From Undaria pinnatifida (taxonomy: Eukaryota > Sar > Phaeophyceae > Laminariales > Alariaceae): a stretch of 64,000 nt of DNA. Below, piece after piece: positions 10,971 through 20,924 of the stretch; within the stretch, counting starts at the first letter, position 1, and the number at the start of each line of letters is the position of its first letter. A program made the position numbers and the translations under genes. Under the pieces are notes generated by a model. It ran no database searches. It saw nothing but the letters and a program-made list of their open reading frames with translations, and was not told the DNA's origin. Location of the stretch: contig JABAKD010000024.1 of assembly GCA_012845835.1 (NCBI GenBank), positions 8,554,103 to 8,618,102 of the forward strand, read 5' to 3'.

Positions 10971-10971
10971 C

Positions 10972-11125
10972 GATGAAAAATCGACGTGCAGTGGGATTAT
11001 TGCTGAACCGTAAGCGCGATAAAAATTGAACGCAAGAACCGGGGGGGAGAAGGGACGACACCTGTGACCACGGCTTGTTGTCCAGAAGCTGGAAGTAGAT
11101 GTGGGTGAAAAAGAAAAAAAAAAAA
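10972..11125 (+). mobile_element. SINE 1, 3' fragment
   Basis: Starts within the body (CTCGATGAAAAATCGACG) and continues through CACCTGTGACCACGGCTTGT to an A-rich tail. The tRNA-like head is absent, as in a 5'-truncated copy. Confidence 0.8.
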
Positions 11126-11312
11126 CGTTCTTGTATGCTTCTGGCGGAGGCATGACTTGCGTCAGCTGTCATATATGCGTATACCATCTTTGGTGTGCTT
11201 ATGTTTTATGCCCTGGGGTATTCCTCAGCTCCAGATTGATTGGAGCCTGTCCTGTGACCACGGACTTGATTATGCGAGTTAATGTGAGAACAACAACAAC
11301 AACAACAACAAC
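11125..11312 (+). repeat. Dispersed repeat L with (AAC)n tail
   Basis: The body runs from CTTCTGGCGGAGGCATGA to GATTATGCGAGTTAATGTG and ends in about eight AAC units. It is about 85% identical by eye to 63618-63800. It shares CCTGTGACCACGG(A)CTTG with the SINE 1 3' region, hinting at a common retrotransposition partner. Confidence 0.85.
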
Positions 11313-11399
11313 AGTCGTTATCTTGCCGAGTCCTCTCATAGAGCCTCGCCGCCCCTCAGCCATCCATCCACCCACCTGGCACCACGGCTGCATCGTTAT

Positions 11400-11990
11400 C
11401 GTACAGAGTAGGGGTTCCCCAATAAGGCGGTCTGAGTAAGGCGATATCCCTATATAAGGCGGTCAAAATCGCTATGGAGGTACAGTAGGGGTCCCCCAGT
11501 AAGGCGACATCCCGATATAAGGCGGTAAAAATCCTCTGGAGGTACAGCACGGGTCCCCCAATAGGCGGTCTGAGTAAGGCGGCATCCCGATATAAGGCGG
11601 TAAAATCCTCTGGAGGTACAGTAGGGTTCCCCCAATAAGGCGGTCTGAGTACGGCGGCATTCCAATATAAGGCGGTAAAAATCCTGCGGAGCTACTGTAG
11701 GGTTCCCCCAATAAGGCGGTCTGAGTAAGGCGGCATCACGATATAAGGCGGTAAAAATCCTCTGGAGGTACAGTAGGGTTCCCCCAATAAGGCGGTCTGA
11801 GTAAGGCGGCACCCCAATATAATGTGGTAAAAATCGCCTGGAAAGTATTGTAGGGGTCTCCCAATAAGGCGGTATCCCAACATAAGGCAGTCAAAATCGC
11901 TTGGCGCGACTGGGGAATTGCACTCAATTACCATGAGTGAATAAGGCTGACTTCCTCCACCTGGCACCGTGGCTTCATTATCGTACAGAG
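11400..11990. repeat. About 76-bp satellite, seven units
   Basis: Tandem units of the form GTACAGTAGGGGTTCCCCAA / TAAGGCGGTCTGAGTAAGG / CGGCATCCCGATATAAGG / CGGTAAAAATCCTCTGGAG, with lengths from about 62 to 77 bases. The last unit runs into GCTTGGCGCGACTGGGGAAT, also seen at 12900 and 34940. It ends just before the recombinase remnant, so it may be the noncoding part of that element. Confidence 0.93.
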
Positions 11991-12017
11991 TAGGGGTCCC
12001 CCTATGAGGCGGTCTGA

Positions 12018-12272
12018 ATTCGGGGAGACGTCGCGCTGACTGCGCCGCGCGTGGTCACAGCGCTGCAGGGGCACCTGCGAGCGGCCGGGCTGCCCAGCAA
12101 GTTTACAACGCATTAATTTCGCTCAGGCGGTTCCCTGAGTAAGTCGCTAGCAGGAACACCAATGGATGAGATCATGCACATGGGCGGCTGGAAGACGGAG
12201 AGCATGGCACGATACTATATTGGGCCTACCACTAGTACGAGAGTAGCAGGGGCTAAGCGGCAACGAGAGTAG
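12018..12272 (+). pseudogene. Tyrosine recombinase C-terminal remnant
   Basis: The reading frame keeps the C-terminal catalytic core of a tyrosine recombinase: LTAPRVVTAL…GLPSKFTTH, then a TAA at 12114-12116 where Ser is usual, then FRSGGSLSKSLAG, DEIMHMGGWKTESMARYYIG and a natural-looking end at 12270-12272. The box II H..R pair (His codon 12111-12113, Arg 12120-12122), the Trp after GG (12189-12191) and the candidate nucleophile in ARYYIG (12213-12218) are all visible. Only the last 85 or so codons remain and the internal stop is inactivating. Such ends occur in Crypton and DIRS-type elements and other mobile recombinases; which one cannot be decided here. Confidence 0.85.
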
Positions 12273-12435
12273 GCTTGTGCCGATGCCTCCGACTTACCAC
12301 TGTCACTGGCCTCCGCGGAAGATTTTGCTGCATGTTCGCCGAAGTTCCATTTTAAGTGATGTAAGTTTGGGTGGGTTGAGGTAACATGGCTCCAGGCCGG
12401 CGGTCAGAAAAGAGAGAAGTTCGGGTGGGACCACC

Positions 12436-12875
12436 GGCGGGAGCAGGAAGCCTCATCCAATCCAATGCTTGAATGAGATGATCGGTAACAGAGTTAAAGA
12501 ATACCGCAGTAATATCGTCAACCAACTTCAGGTTCCCACGGTTGGCACAAAAGTTGGAACCATATGTTTGCTACCAATTACTAGGACTGTCTATGAAGCG
12601 AGCTCACTCGTGTTATAGTCCCCGAAATCCTCGACGAGATACCAGCGAGGAGCGGAAAAAGTTAAGACCATCCCACCCACCCTACACTGGGTATTCTTTT
12701 AACAGTTGTGTTCATTTCCCGTAGGAAATACTGTTGCGCTGAAGGCACTTCGACCGAAGGCACCCTCAGCGCGGGTGGTGTATCCACAGGTGAGGACCTT
12801 CTGCGGGAGCAGGAAGCCTCATCCAATCCAATACTTGAATGAAATGATCGGTAACAGGGTTAAAGAATACCGCAG
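12436..12875. repeat. Duplicated segment flanking the recombinase remnant
   Basis: GGGAGCAGGAAGCCTCATCC through AAAGAATACCGCAGTA occurs at about 12436-12512 and again at 12805-12875. The second copy leads into TATCCCGATATAAGGCGG and GACGCGACTGG, satellite-type sequence. The spacing suggests terminal or internal repeats of the dead recombinase element. Confidence 0.8.
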
Positions 12876-13006
12876 TATCCCGATATAAGGCGGGGTCGAA
12901 ATCGGTTGACGCGACTGGATAATTGCAATCATAACCTTGAACGAATAACGCGGCTGACCTCAAGAAGGAGGTCATATTGCTCTGGCACGGCGTCGACTTA
13001 CTGGGC
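12876..13006. repeat. Satellite-related single unit
   Basis: ATATAAGGCGGGGTCGAAAT / TTGACGCGACTGGATAATTG / GAACGAATAACGCGGCTGAC parallels the end of the 76-bp array and the block at 34.9-35.1 kb. Confidence 0.7.
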
Positions 13007-13095
13007 GACCCCTTTAGAGTCCTAAAACCTCTCCCTACACTAACTTCAAATAATTTTGTCCCCAAAACGGGTTTCCAGCTGTAAAGGCGTTAAGC
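13007..13095. mobile_element. Family E mini-element
   Basis: GACCCCTTTAGAGTCC … AATTTTGTCCCC … AACGGGTTTCCAGCTGTAAA … GGCGTTAAG. Same orientation and ends as at 7573. Confidence 0.75.
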
Positions 13096-13309
13096 TGCTG
13101 CATATTTTTTACTTTTCGGGTTCTAATGTCGAGCGCACGATGGTTGGGCCCGACTTGCTTTTTGTAGCCATTTGGGTACTATTTTCATTTTTTTTTATTT
13201 TTTATTGCTCATCCCATCCATGTGTATCTCTGTCTCGCAGTTTGTGACCACAGCAGTAGTAGCAGACCTCGTCTCGCTGCGAGGAGGCATGGGCACGGGC
13301 ACTGGTTGT

Positions 13310-13490
13310 GCTACGTGTAGATAGATGGGTGGAAAGTTCAGTTTTACTTGGAAGAACACACCAATCCCATCTATTACAAATTCACACTCGTGCTATATAT
13401 CTTCGCACGCGTGTAGATAGATGGGTGGAAAGGCCAGTTTTGCTTGAAGAACACAAACACATCCCATCTATTGAAAATCACACCTTCTGG
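13310..13490. repeat. Two-copy tandem duplication, about 95 bp
   Basis: GTGTAGATAGATGGGTGGAA and its following 70 bases are repeated (13314 and 13410), each ending at an AATCCCATCTATT / ACATCCCATCTATT word. No coding signal. Confidence 0.85.
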
Positions 13491-13554
13491 TATAGACTAT
13501 GCTATGTTCGCACTTTTTTCTTTCTCCTTCTCCCTCCCTACTAGTAACTAACTA

Positions 13555-13738
13555 CTCGTAACTCAGATCCGGGGTCGCATATCAGGCTCTTCTCTCTCCC
13601 CCCGCCCCCTGCGGTACACGCCTTCACCGTCATCGCGTGAAGGGTGCGTTGTAAAGCACTTTCACCCCTCGTCGACTCGCGTCTAGTTTTGGGTGCACAC
13701 GCTAGGCGCTATCCGCGGTTGATTCAGTTCAAAATTAG
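13555..13738 (-). repeat. SINE-like family 2 body copy (reverse)
   Basis: On the minus strand it reads AGCGCCTAGCGTGTGCAC, AGACGCGAGTCGACGAGG and ends CCCCGGATCTGAGTTACGAG, matching the tandem units at 44.9-45.6 kb. Confidence 0.65.
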
Positions 13739-13839
13739 AAGGACAAAAAAACACGGCAGAGCTCGTGACAGGCAGTGACTTCGACCTTGCTTTTTAGTAG
13801 TTTTCGAGGGTAACCACTACCAGGTAGACTGCCGAGGCG

Positions 13840-14360
13840 ACTAGGATACAACATAGTTCCACAGCCGTCAGATTTTGTCCCCCTCAAAAACAGGTTTTAT
13901 AGTGTCCGTTGCACAGATTGGTTAGCATCGCACCCTGCTGACCCTGGTACAAGCTACTAGTACTCTCTAGTTCTGAGGGGAATCGCCGACCTATAGACTA
14001 TCCTTTATGAGGACACTCACCCAGTGATACGCGCGATCGGAGTATCACACACCACAGCTTGCAACGATGAGCTTCTTGTTACGGGTTGAGCTGGAGAGCA
14101 AAGCTATAGTTAAATGAAAAAGTATACCTGGCATGGTATGCAAGGATGGCGGCTACCCGTGGGAAGCATGCGAACCGGCCGAACCAGCGAGAAGGAGGGC
14201 GATTCTGCGATGGAGATGACATGCTATGATATATATGCTAATTTTTATAATATATATATGCGTAATACGGGCGATCGGAGTATCACACACAAGCTTGCAA
14301 AGATGAGTTTCAACCAAATCTTCGATCTCACAGCTGGAGTGTATTTTTATATTATACAAG
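13840..14360 (+). mobile_element. Family A copies (two partial)
   Basis: 13855-14075 carries CAGATTTTGTCCCCCTCAAA, CTGACCCTGGTACAAGC and the GCGCGATCGGAGTATCACAC segment. 14255-14345 repeats the right end (ATCTTCGATCTCACAGCTGG). The latter is the outer end of the long-TIR element best seen at 27329-28256. Confidence 0.7.
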
Positions 14361-14366
14361 GGCTCC

Positions 14367-14398
14367 GCATGGGCGCCGGCATTCGCCGGCGCCCATGC
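14367..14398. repeat. Perfect 14-bp GC-rich hairpin
   Basis: GCATGGGCGCCGGC-ATTC-GCCGGCGCCCATGC is a perfect inverted repeat in an AT-rich neighbourhood. No U tract follows, so it is not a simple terminator. Confidence 0.9.
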
Positions 14399-14399
14399 T

Positions 14400-15440
14400 T
14401 CGGGTAGGGCAGGGCGGCACTCGGACGAGGAAAAAACGGGGGAAAAGTTGTAGCTGTTCGATTCGACATTATTGGAAGTTTGAAGTAATTCCGAGATATT
14501 AATACGAATATGAGTTTCTAAAGATCATAATTTGACATTCCATGGCGCCCATTCTTTGGGTGAGGAAGCGTAGCATTCGAGTCTCGACGCAATACGTTGT
14601 AGTTATAAAGAAATTGAAGCTTAAAGTAATGACAAGAGTTTACTACGAACATGAGGTTCTAAAGGTTTACTTTGATGGAAGGAAAACATTAAAACGAAGG
14701 AAGCAAGCATAGGCGAAACACTGTTGTTAAAACCGCCGCCAAGTAAAAGTAGGCCAGAAGTAATGCCGAAAGGAGAATTTGAGAACTTGCTTCGCTTGAA
14801 GGCTTCGAGGCGAAAGGAAAGAGGAGATGTCATCAATAAAAATGGTATCGGACGGAATGAATGGTTGAAAATGTTTCTTTTACGGAAAAGAAAAAGGAAG
14901 GCGCCATTGATTGTGCCTTGGAAAACCCCTCGGTGTTTACTCCCGCAGTAGTAGACGAAGAACTTACCATGTTTGTTTCCAAAATGTACGAAGAACTCAC
15001 TCACAGAAAAGAACTAAAGACGACACTGCATGCCCTCAATTAGCTACTTCAATGTACGCGGCACTTACACTGGTGAAGATATACAAAAATTAAGAACGAA
15101 TTATGCAGACTTGGAGAGGGGCGCTAGAGGGGACATAGAATGCCCTCGATCCAATAAATAATAAAGGGGATATAGAAATGCCCTCGATCCAATTGGTACT
15201 TTCGACGCAGAGAACTTACACCAGAGAAATGGCAAGCTAAACGGAAAAAGGGGGATAATCAAGCCTCACACAAGACAAACAAAATAATCCTAGACCGGTA
15301 TGAAATCGTACCACTATCACTAACAGCCCCCGACTCTGTGGAAGGTAGGCCTCAAAATGACTTAATCCGTATGACAGATCAGTTTTGAGCCTATCTGTAT
15401 CTGCAGACCAAGCACGCTCAACGTGATGAACACGCCAACA
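14400..15440. other. AT-richer segment, possible decayed coding sequence
   Basis: Two overlapping plus frames (14724-14951 and 14861-15043) read as charged sequence, including IGRNEWLKMFLL and VFTPAVVDEELTMFV. These faintly recall pogo/CENP-B-type transposases, but the order is reversed relative to that family, so I do not assign it. A 45-bp duplication (ATAGAATGCCCTCGATCCAA) lies near 15130-15200. Confidence 0.25.
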
Positions 15441-16097
15441 GCACCAAACGCGATAATATAAAAAGCCGAATTATTAGAGCGATCTACTACTGGTATAACA
15501 CGCGTTCTTCTGAACGTAACATGTGTCGTCTTGCAGCCACACCTTCAGCCACATGGCCAGCACGCACACAGCACATGACAGCCCAACAGCACACACGCAA
15601 CCAACCGCTGCACGTATGAAGCCTACAGCGCGGCACCACGAATAACGAACGACCGCGACGGCTGGATTAGCCCTCTGACAGACCGGCGCCCCTGCTCTCG
15701 AGCCCGGGCAAGATGTGTGTCTGTCTGTTGCTTGGTTTCAGTTGATGAGGGCACTCCATTGCAGTAGCACCAAACGCAATAATAATATAAAAAGGCGAAT
15801 TATTAGAGCGATCTACTACTGGTATAATTAACACGCGTTCTTCTGGAAGTATCATGTGTCGTCTTGCAGCCACACCTGCAGACACATGGCCAGTACGCAC
15901 ACAGCACATGACAACTCAACAGCACACACGCAACCAACCGCTGCACGTATGAAGCCTACAGCGCGGCACCATGAATAACGAATGACCGCGACGGCTGGAT
16001 TAGCCCTTTGACAGACCGGCGCCCCTGCTCTCGAGCTCGGGCAAGATGTGTGTCTGTCTGTTGCTTGGTTTCAGTTGATGAGGGCATTCCACAGCAG
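15441..16097. repeat. 326-bp tandem duplication
   Basis: Two copies (15441-15766 and 15767-16097) start at GCACCAAACGC and end in TTGATGAGGGCA. They are about 95% identical, implying a recent duplication. No gene is recognised inside. Confidence 0.95.
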
Positions 16098-16099
16098 TA

Positions 16100-16850
16100 G
16101 CTAGCTGGAGCACAGCAGTCAGTTATTCCTTTGTTGTGTCAACCCCCTTGCCTGCGTTCGTTCCTCGGCATCGATCGCTTTTAGATTGTGTCTATCCCCA
16201 AGCTACCCCAACAGCAGTAACCACGTAAAGTAAAACTCAAATCATGACCCATGGCGGCTTCCGCGCGTTTATACTGTGGCGGGCAGTTATTTAGGCAACG
16301 CTTTATAGCCCATGCCGTGCACGCCTCGTCTCACACCCCTGGCAGCTGGTGCCCTACGCTGCTCTGGGTCTCGGACGGGACGGGGCAAATAACCTTGCTT
16401 CGTCTCGTCTCGAGTCTTGGGCCCTTGATGACACGAGTGTGGAGAAAACGCCGTATTCAGTTTTAGACAGCATAAAGTGGTGCACAATCTGTGACCAAAC
16501 AATAATAAGTTGCACATGCCACCGCAAAATTCCAAACATTATCAAGTACCGTTTGGAAATGATGCCGATTTTGTAAATCATCCAGGCGTTGCAGACATTA
16601 AGATTCAACCAAAATCTCCGAAATTCCTCCTCGACATGCGGTATTTTTGCAACTTCTCGCTTGTCTCGCTCGGCATCCGTCTGCGTTCACGTCGATGTGC
16701 GGAACGGACACGGCAGGGCGAGAGGCGTTGGAGCCGCCCCCCGAAGGCGGCGTTCGAACCAAGCTATTCCACCGAGAATTCCAGTTCCGCGAATCGCATA
16801 CTTAGGCCGAGGCAACAAAAAAAAGTCGTGACCAAATCCCTGACACCAAA
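16100..16850. other. No confident gene
   Basis: Bases 16680-16810 have exon-like GC content and an open minus frame (…YAIRGTGILGGIAWFERR…) without domain or good borders. The rest shows nothing identifiable. Confidence 0.3.
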
Positions 16851-16894
16851 GAATAATTTTATATATGTATGTGACCTAAACCTTTTGAAAACCC

Positions 16895-17600
16895 TTTCCC
16901 ACCCCCCCCCCCCCCTTTTTTTTTTCCCGCTCCCTCTTGCTCAAACGCCCCACCTAACATCGAATTCTGCCAGAGTAATAAACACTTCCATGCACTTGAT
17001 ATCACCTCATTATCTTTCTAGAGCCATCCATGCCGCTGTTGCTATTCACCCCCGCCCCCCCAACGCCCCCTCCTTCCCCACCACCCGCACCATCGCCTAG
17101 ACCTAGCACCACGCGTATAGCAAACTCCTACATCTATGGGACCTACAGTTTTTTAACCCTTTCGCACCCCCCCCCCCCCCCCTCCCCCCTCCCCCCTCCC
17201 CCCCCCCCCCACCCCCTCGAACACTCTGCCCTCTCCTCGCTGGTTGTACGGCTTACAGGATATGCATGATAAACTGGTGCATTCTTTCCAAAACCGTCAC
17301 ATTTATCCCCTTAGAGGATTTATAGTTTCCACGCACAAATTGAGCTGCCCCACCCGTCCCCCCCCCACCCCCCCCCCATGATAAACCGTTGCAATCCTTC
17401 CAAAACCGTCAGATTTATGCCCTTTTTATAGTTTCCATGCACAAATTGAGCTGCCCCGCCCGTCCTCCCTGCCCCCCCCCCTCCCCCGGTCCCTCTTGAT
17501 CAAAACCAGGCTCCCACGTCCTTCAAAACTCCTCCCTCCCCTCACCGGTTATTCGACTTACAGGATTAACTTGCTAAACTGATGCCTTTCCTTCCACAGC
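16895..17600 (+). repeat. Tandem sub-repeats leading into family A
   Basis: Units of about 150-180 bp alternate poly-C tracts (16902-16915, 17168-17212, 17360-17378) with TTCCAAAACCGTCAGATTTA, TATAGTTTCCACGCACAAAT and TTGAGCTGCCCC. The same order occurs in the centre of the 27.3-28.3 kb foldback element. Confidence 0.75.
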
Positions 17601-17855
17601 TGTCAGATTTTGTCCCCCTCAAAAATGGGTTTTAAAGTGTCCGCGCACGGACTGACTACCATCACCCTGTTGACCCTGATAGCTACACTGCTGCAGTTGC
17701 AAGGGGAGTCGCCGACCTATATCCTTAATGAGGACACACAACCCGTAATACGCGCGATCGGAGTATCACACACAGCTTGCAAAGATGAGTTTCGACAAAA
17801 TCTTCGATCTCACAGCTGGAGTGTATCTTCATTTTTATAATATTACTGGCATGAG
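17600..17855 (+). mobile_element. Family A right arm
   Basis: CAGCTGTCAGATTTTGTCCC to ATCTTCGATCTCACAGCTGG. An opposed partial arm follows at 18040-18140, with a SINE fragment between them. Confidence 0.75.
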
Positions 17856-17867
17856 AGTGTGAAATCG

Positions 17868-17985
17868 ACGAGCAGTGGGATTGCTGAACCCTATGCGCGA
17901 TAAAAAATGAAGGCAAGAACCGGGGGGGAAAAGGGACGACACCTGTGACCACGGCTTGTCCAGAAGCTGGAAAGTAGAAGTGTGC
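17868..17985 (+). mobile_element. SINE 1, 3' fragment
   Basis: CGACGAGCAGTGGGATTGCT through ACCTGTGACCACGGCTTGTC and GAAGCTGGAAAGTAGAAGTG, without head. Confidence 0.8.
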
Positions 17986-18039
17986 GAGCATATATATATT
18001 AATGACATAATACCGCCATATCATACGGTATTGTAAAAA

Positions 18040-18140
18040 ATGAAAATACACTACTACTACAGCTGTGAGATCGAAGATTTTGTCGAAACTCATATTTGCA
18101 AGCGGTGTGTGACACTCCGATCGCGCGTATTACTGGGCAC
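18040..18140 (-). mobile_element. Family A left arm (reverse, partial)
   Basis: CAGCTGTGAGATCGAAGATT … CACTCCGATCGCGCGTATTACTG, inverse of the end of 17600-17855. Confidence 0.75.
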
Positions 18141-18204
18141 CAGGCGTTTAATTGCACGCATGTGCAAGGTTTTTAGATATGCACGTAAACTCAGTACTGC
18201 CCCT

Positions 18205-18645
18205 GCCGACCTCGAGAGCAGACCTCGAGCCCCCCAAAGGGTTGGGTTAGCGTTAGGGTTAGCGTTAGGGTTAGCGTTAGGGTTAGGGTTAGCGTTAGGG
18301 TTAGGGTTAGGGTTAGGGTTAGGGTTAGGGTTAGGGTTAGGGTTAGGGTTGGGGTTAGGGTTAGGGTTGGGGTTAGGGTTATGGTTGGGGTTAGGGTTGG
18401 GGTTAGGGTTGGGGTTAGGGTTAGGGTCAGGTCTGGGGTCGGGTTGGGGTTAGGGTTACGGTTGGGGTTACGGTTGGGGTTAGGGTTAGGGTTAGGGTTG
18501 GGGTTAGGTCTGGGGTCGGGTTGGGGTTAGGGTTAGGGTTGGGGTTAGGGTTAGGGTTGGGGTTAGGATTGGGGTTGGGGTTGGGGTTAGGGTTAGGGTT
18601 AGGGTTAGGGTCGCGTCTGGGGTCGGGTTGGTCTGGGCAGCGCAA
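18205..18645 (+). repeat. Interstitial telomere-like array (TTAGGG/TTGGGG)
   Basis: About 380 bases of TTAGGG mixed with TTGGGG, GTTAGCG and TTACGG variants, G-rich on the plus strand. It is framed by CCTGCCGACCTCGAG… on the left and GGTCTGGGGTCGGGTTGG-TCTGGGC on the right. The same frame surrounds a very short array at 51.76-51.84 kb. The array is therefore part of a dispersed repeat. Confidence 0.95.
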
Positions 18646-18754
18646 CCGTCGTTTTGTGCGGACCCGCACATAGGGAGCCGTCATACATAAATCGCTATTG
18701 AATTTACGTGCAAATCTAAAAAACCTTGCACGTGCGTGCAACTTCACGGGGGCC

Positions 18755-18825
18755 CATTATAGGGTGAGTGTCCTCACCAAGGATATACTTAGGTAGGTCG
18801 GCGACTCCCCTTAGAGCTACTACAT
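18755..18825 (-). mobile_element. Family A internal fragment
   Basis: GTGAGTGTCCTCACCAAGGATA and TAGGTCGGCGACTCCCCTTAGAG match the inner part of family A in reverse. Confidence 0.6.
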
Positions 18826-19133
18826 CATACGCTATAGGAAGGTCCGCAGCTTTTTTTTGGGTCTGGAAAACTCCAACCAGTAAGCTTCACCAAAAGTGCT
18901 CTGCAGTTTCCTTTCTTTTTTTCCAGCCCGACATAATTTGGTATTCGCAACAACACCCCTGATAACCAGATCTGAACGTACAAAATTTCGCACGCGCGCG
19001 CTTCCACTTTTTTTTTGTCGTCCCGTCCACATTTTACGTTGTTTGCGTGAAACCGGTGAAACCGAGACCAGATTTTCAGACCTGCGGGCTCTTCTCAACA
19101 CCTGCAGCACCAGCAGCGTTCCCCGCGACTGAG

Positions 19134-19233
19134 CTGTTCCGGCGTGGTCATCCTCAACACGGTGGTCTCGGAGGGTCTGGCGTCAAGCCGTGAGGAGGCC
19201 GCTCTGCTCTGCAACCGGCTTATTATTGTCGGG
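19134..19233 (+). CDS. DEP-domain internal exon (helical middle part)
   Basis: The exon encodes CSGVVILNTVVSEG followed by LASSREEAALLCNRLIIVG, then a strong donor GTCGGG|GTGAGG. The SREEA..LCNRL pattern is the conserved central helix of DEP domains (small domains in Dishevelled, RGS and pleckstrin proteins that bind membranes or GPCR tails). Acceptor CGACTGAG|C gives entry phase 2 and exit phase 0. An alternative upstream acceptor at 19079 has the same phase. The exit matches the phase-0 entry of the exon at 36718, which carries a DEP end plus a DEP start, and that exon's phase-2 exit matches this exon's entry. Two broken copies follow at about 22.3 and 22.7 kb. Family assignment is from motif; splicing is inferred. 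Confidence 0.6.
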
Positions 19234-19273
19234 GTGAGGAAATTATTGGTCCCCGGGGTTTCGATGGGGATTG

Positions 19274-19578
19274 GACGCGTGCTACGATTGAGGTATTAAG
19301 GTATACCTTTTTTTGGCGAAGATGGTTTCTGAATGACGGGGCTCCTTAATTAACCCATCTTGACCCAAAATCGTCGGAAAAAAAAAAATTAATAGACCAT
19401 TCTGTTTTTGGCATGATCCTCGTTGGTTACCTAGGCTGTGGGACTTTTCATCCGGTATCATATTAATAGCAGTTTTTAGTTTTCTCCAAAGCTGTTTTCG
19501 GAGAGTGTTTCTTAAGCTCGCTCCCAAATTGGAGGAACCTCAGAAAAAAAGTGGTGCACCTCTATCGTAGCACGCATC
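19274..19578 (+). mobile_element. Family C MITE-like element
   Basis: GACGCGTGCTACGATTGAGG to CCTCTATCGTAGCACGCATC are clear inverted ends. It begins 40 bases after the DEP exon donor. Confidence 0.88.
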
Positions 19579-19604
19579 AACAAGGGTTTCCACCGAGCAT
19601 GCGG

Positions 19605-19930
19605 CAGGGAGGGGGGTCGTTCTACGGTAGCCTCCCCCCCCCTCAAACTTTTCTTACAACGAAATCGCTGGTTTTTCAAACCAGCTCCCGGCCCGTATCT
19701 CCGGAAATACGGTGCCCCTCCCCTTGCCCCCACCCCGACGCCATCGCTCGACAGTTCTTTGCAAACAAGAAAATGTTTAGCGATATTTTTTTTGTTTTTT
19801 TCAGGGCACCTTTTCTCGTGCCGAGCAACCACCATGAAACGCTCGTGAAAGCCAAAAACCAAACCTCTGTTTTTTTTTTTTTTTTTTTTGCGAGGGGGGG
19901 GAAGCGGTGTCGTCGAATCAGTCGGGGGTA
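19605..19930 (+). mobile_element. Family D element
   Basis: GGTCGTTCTACGGTAGCC at the left; CAACGAAATCGCTGGTTTTT, CGACGCCATCGCTCGAC and GTGCCGAGCAACC inside; TCGTCGAATCAGTCGGGG at the right. Immediately downstream of a C element. Confidence 0.75.
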
Positions 19931-19984
19931 CCTCCGTTTCCACTGGCGCGATTGACTCGGCACCTCACGGACAAAAAAACGTCA

Positions 19985-20350
19985 TTGTCATGTTTCATTT
20001 TTCGTTTCAGGCTCAAAGTTAATTGTTACTGTTCATTCGGTTTCATTACTGCTGCTGCTGTTTATTATTCACAATGACGAACCACGACAACTTTTTATCT
20101 AAAACTGGCGGCCGGTGCGCAGAACGCAGGTCGCGAAGATAGGGAATCGACGCCCTAAATTTGTCGAACTCACAGCTGACGACGCTGTTGGAATAATTTC
20201 ATTAAAAATGCTCTTTTGGGGTTATTTTTTAAGGCGCAGCGTAGCTTACCATTACATCGCGAGTTCGTATTGCGAGTTTCAACCGCGCGAAAGCTTATCG
20301 TCTGTACAGCTGCAAAGCCTTTTTTTTCGACAAATTTGCTTGAAGTTAGT
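19985..20350. other. No gene recognised
   Basis: Unremarkable sequence with GCTGCTGCTG at 20048. Nothing supported. Confidence 0.4.
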
Positions 20351-20354
20351 AGAC

Positions 20355-20720
20355 TGATTCTACGATACCCTCCCCCCCCCCCAAGAAAAAAAAAACAGCG
20401 ACTTTCTTTAACGAACGTTGTTTCATGGCTGCTCGACACGAGGAAGGATGATATGAAAAGAAAAAGATTCGTATATTTTCTTGTTTTGCAATGGGCTATC
20501 GAGCGATGACGTAGGGCTGGCAAGTGGCACCGTATTTCAGGAGGTACGGCCGGGAGCTGGTTTCGAAACCGGCAATTTCGTTGAAGCAATGTTGGGGGGG
20601 GCTACCGTAGTAAGAAGAACTGGTAGTGAAGAAATGTTGGGGGGGCTACCGTAGTAAGACTCACTGGGAGTGAAGAAATGTTGGGGGGGGCTACCGTAGT
20701 AAGAAGAACTGGTAGTGAAG
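20355..20720 (-). mobile_element. Family D element with triplicated end
   Basis: A reverse D copy (20355-20612) whose right end, TGTTGGGGGGGGCTACCGTA..AAGAA, is then repeated twice more with about 47-bp spacing to 20720. Terminal duplication of a TIR like this may come from aberrant transposition or slippage. Confidence 0.8.
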
Positions 20721-20924
20721 AGAGGGATTTGTGGGCACTAAAGGCGCTAAAGAAGCATAGACTAGGGGTCATTCATTCGCGCCAGTGGCACGAGGCGCCT
20801 TTACCGGTGTTGTCCCCCAAATCGTACCAGATAAAGTACCACCTATGTTTCACTTTAGAGAGGGTTTTCAAGCTGTTTCTTTGTGTTTTTGTGTATTTTT
20901 CTGTTTGCCAAATTGCCAGAGGGC

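Noticed and set aside
14367..14398. Rho-independent terminator
   Set aside because: Perfect hairpin but no T tract and the context is eukaryotic.
14724..15043. pogo/CENP-B-type transposase fragment
   Set aside because: Single motifs look suggestive, but their order is opposite to the family and frames shift; too weak to call.
18205..18645. A chromosome end at the telomere-like array
   Set aside because: Sequence continues on both sides with genes and repeats, and the flanks match a second locus at 51.8 kb.
18040..18747. GLGLGLGL and NPNPNP proteins
   Set aside because: Translations of the telomere-like array on either strand.
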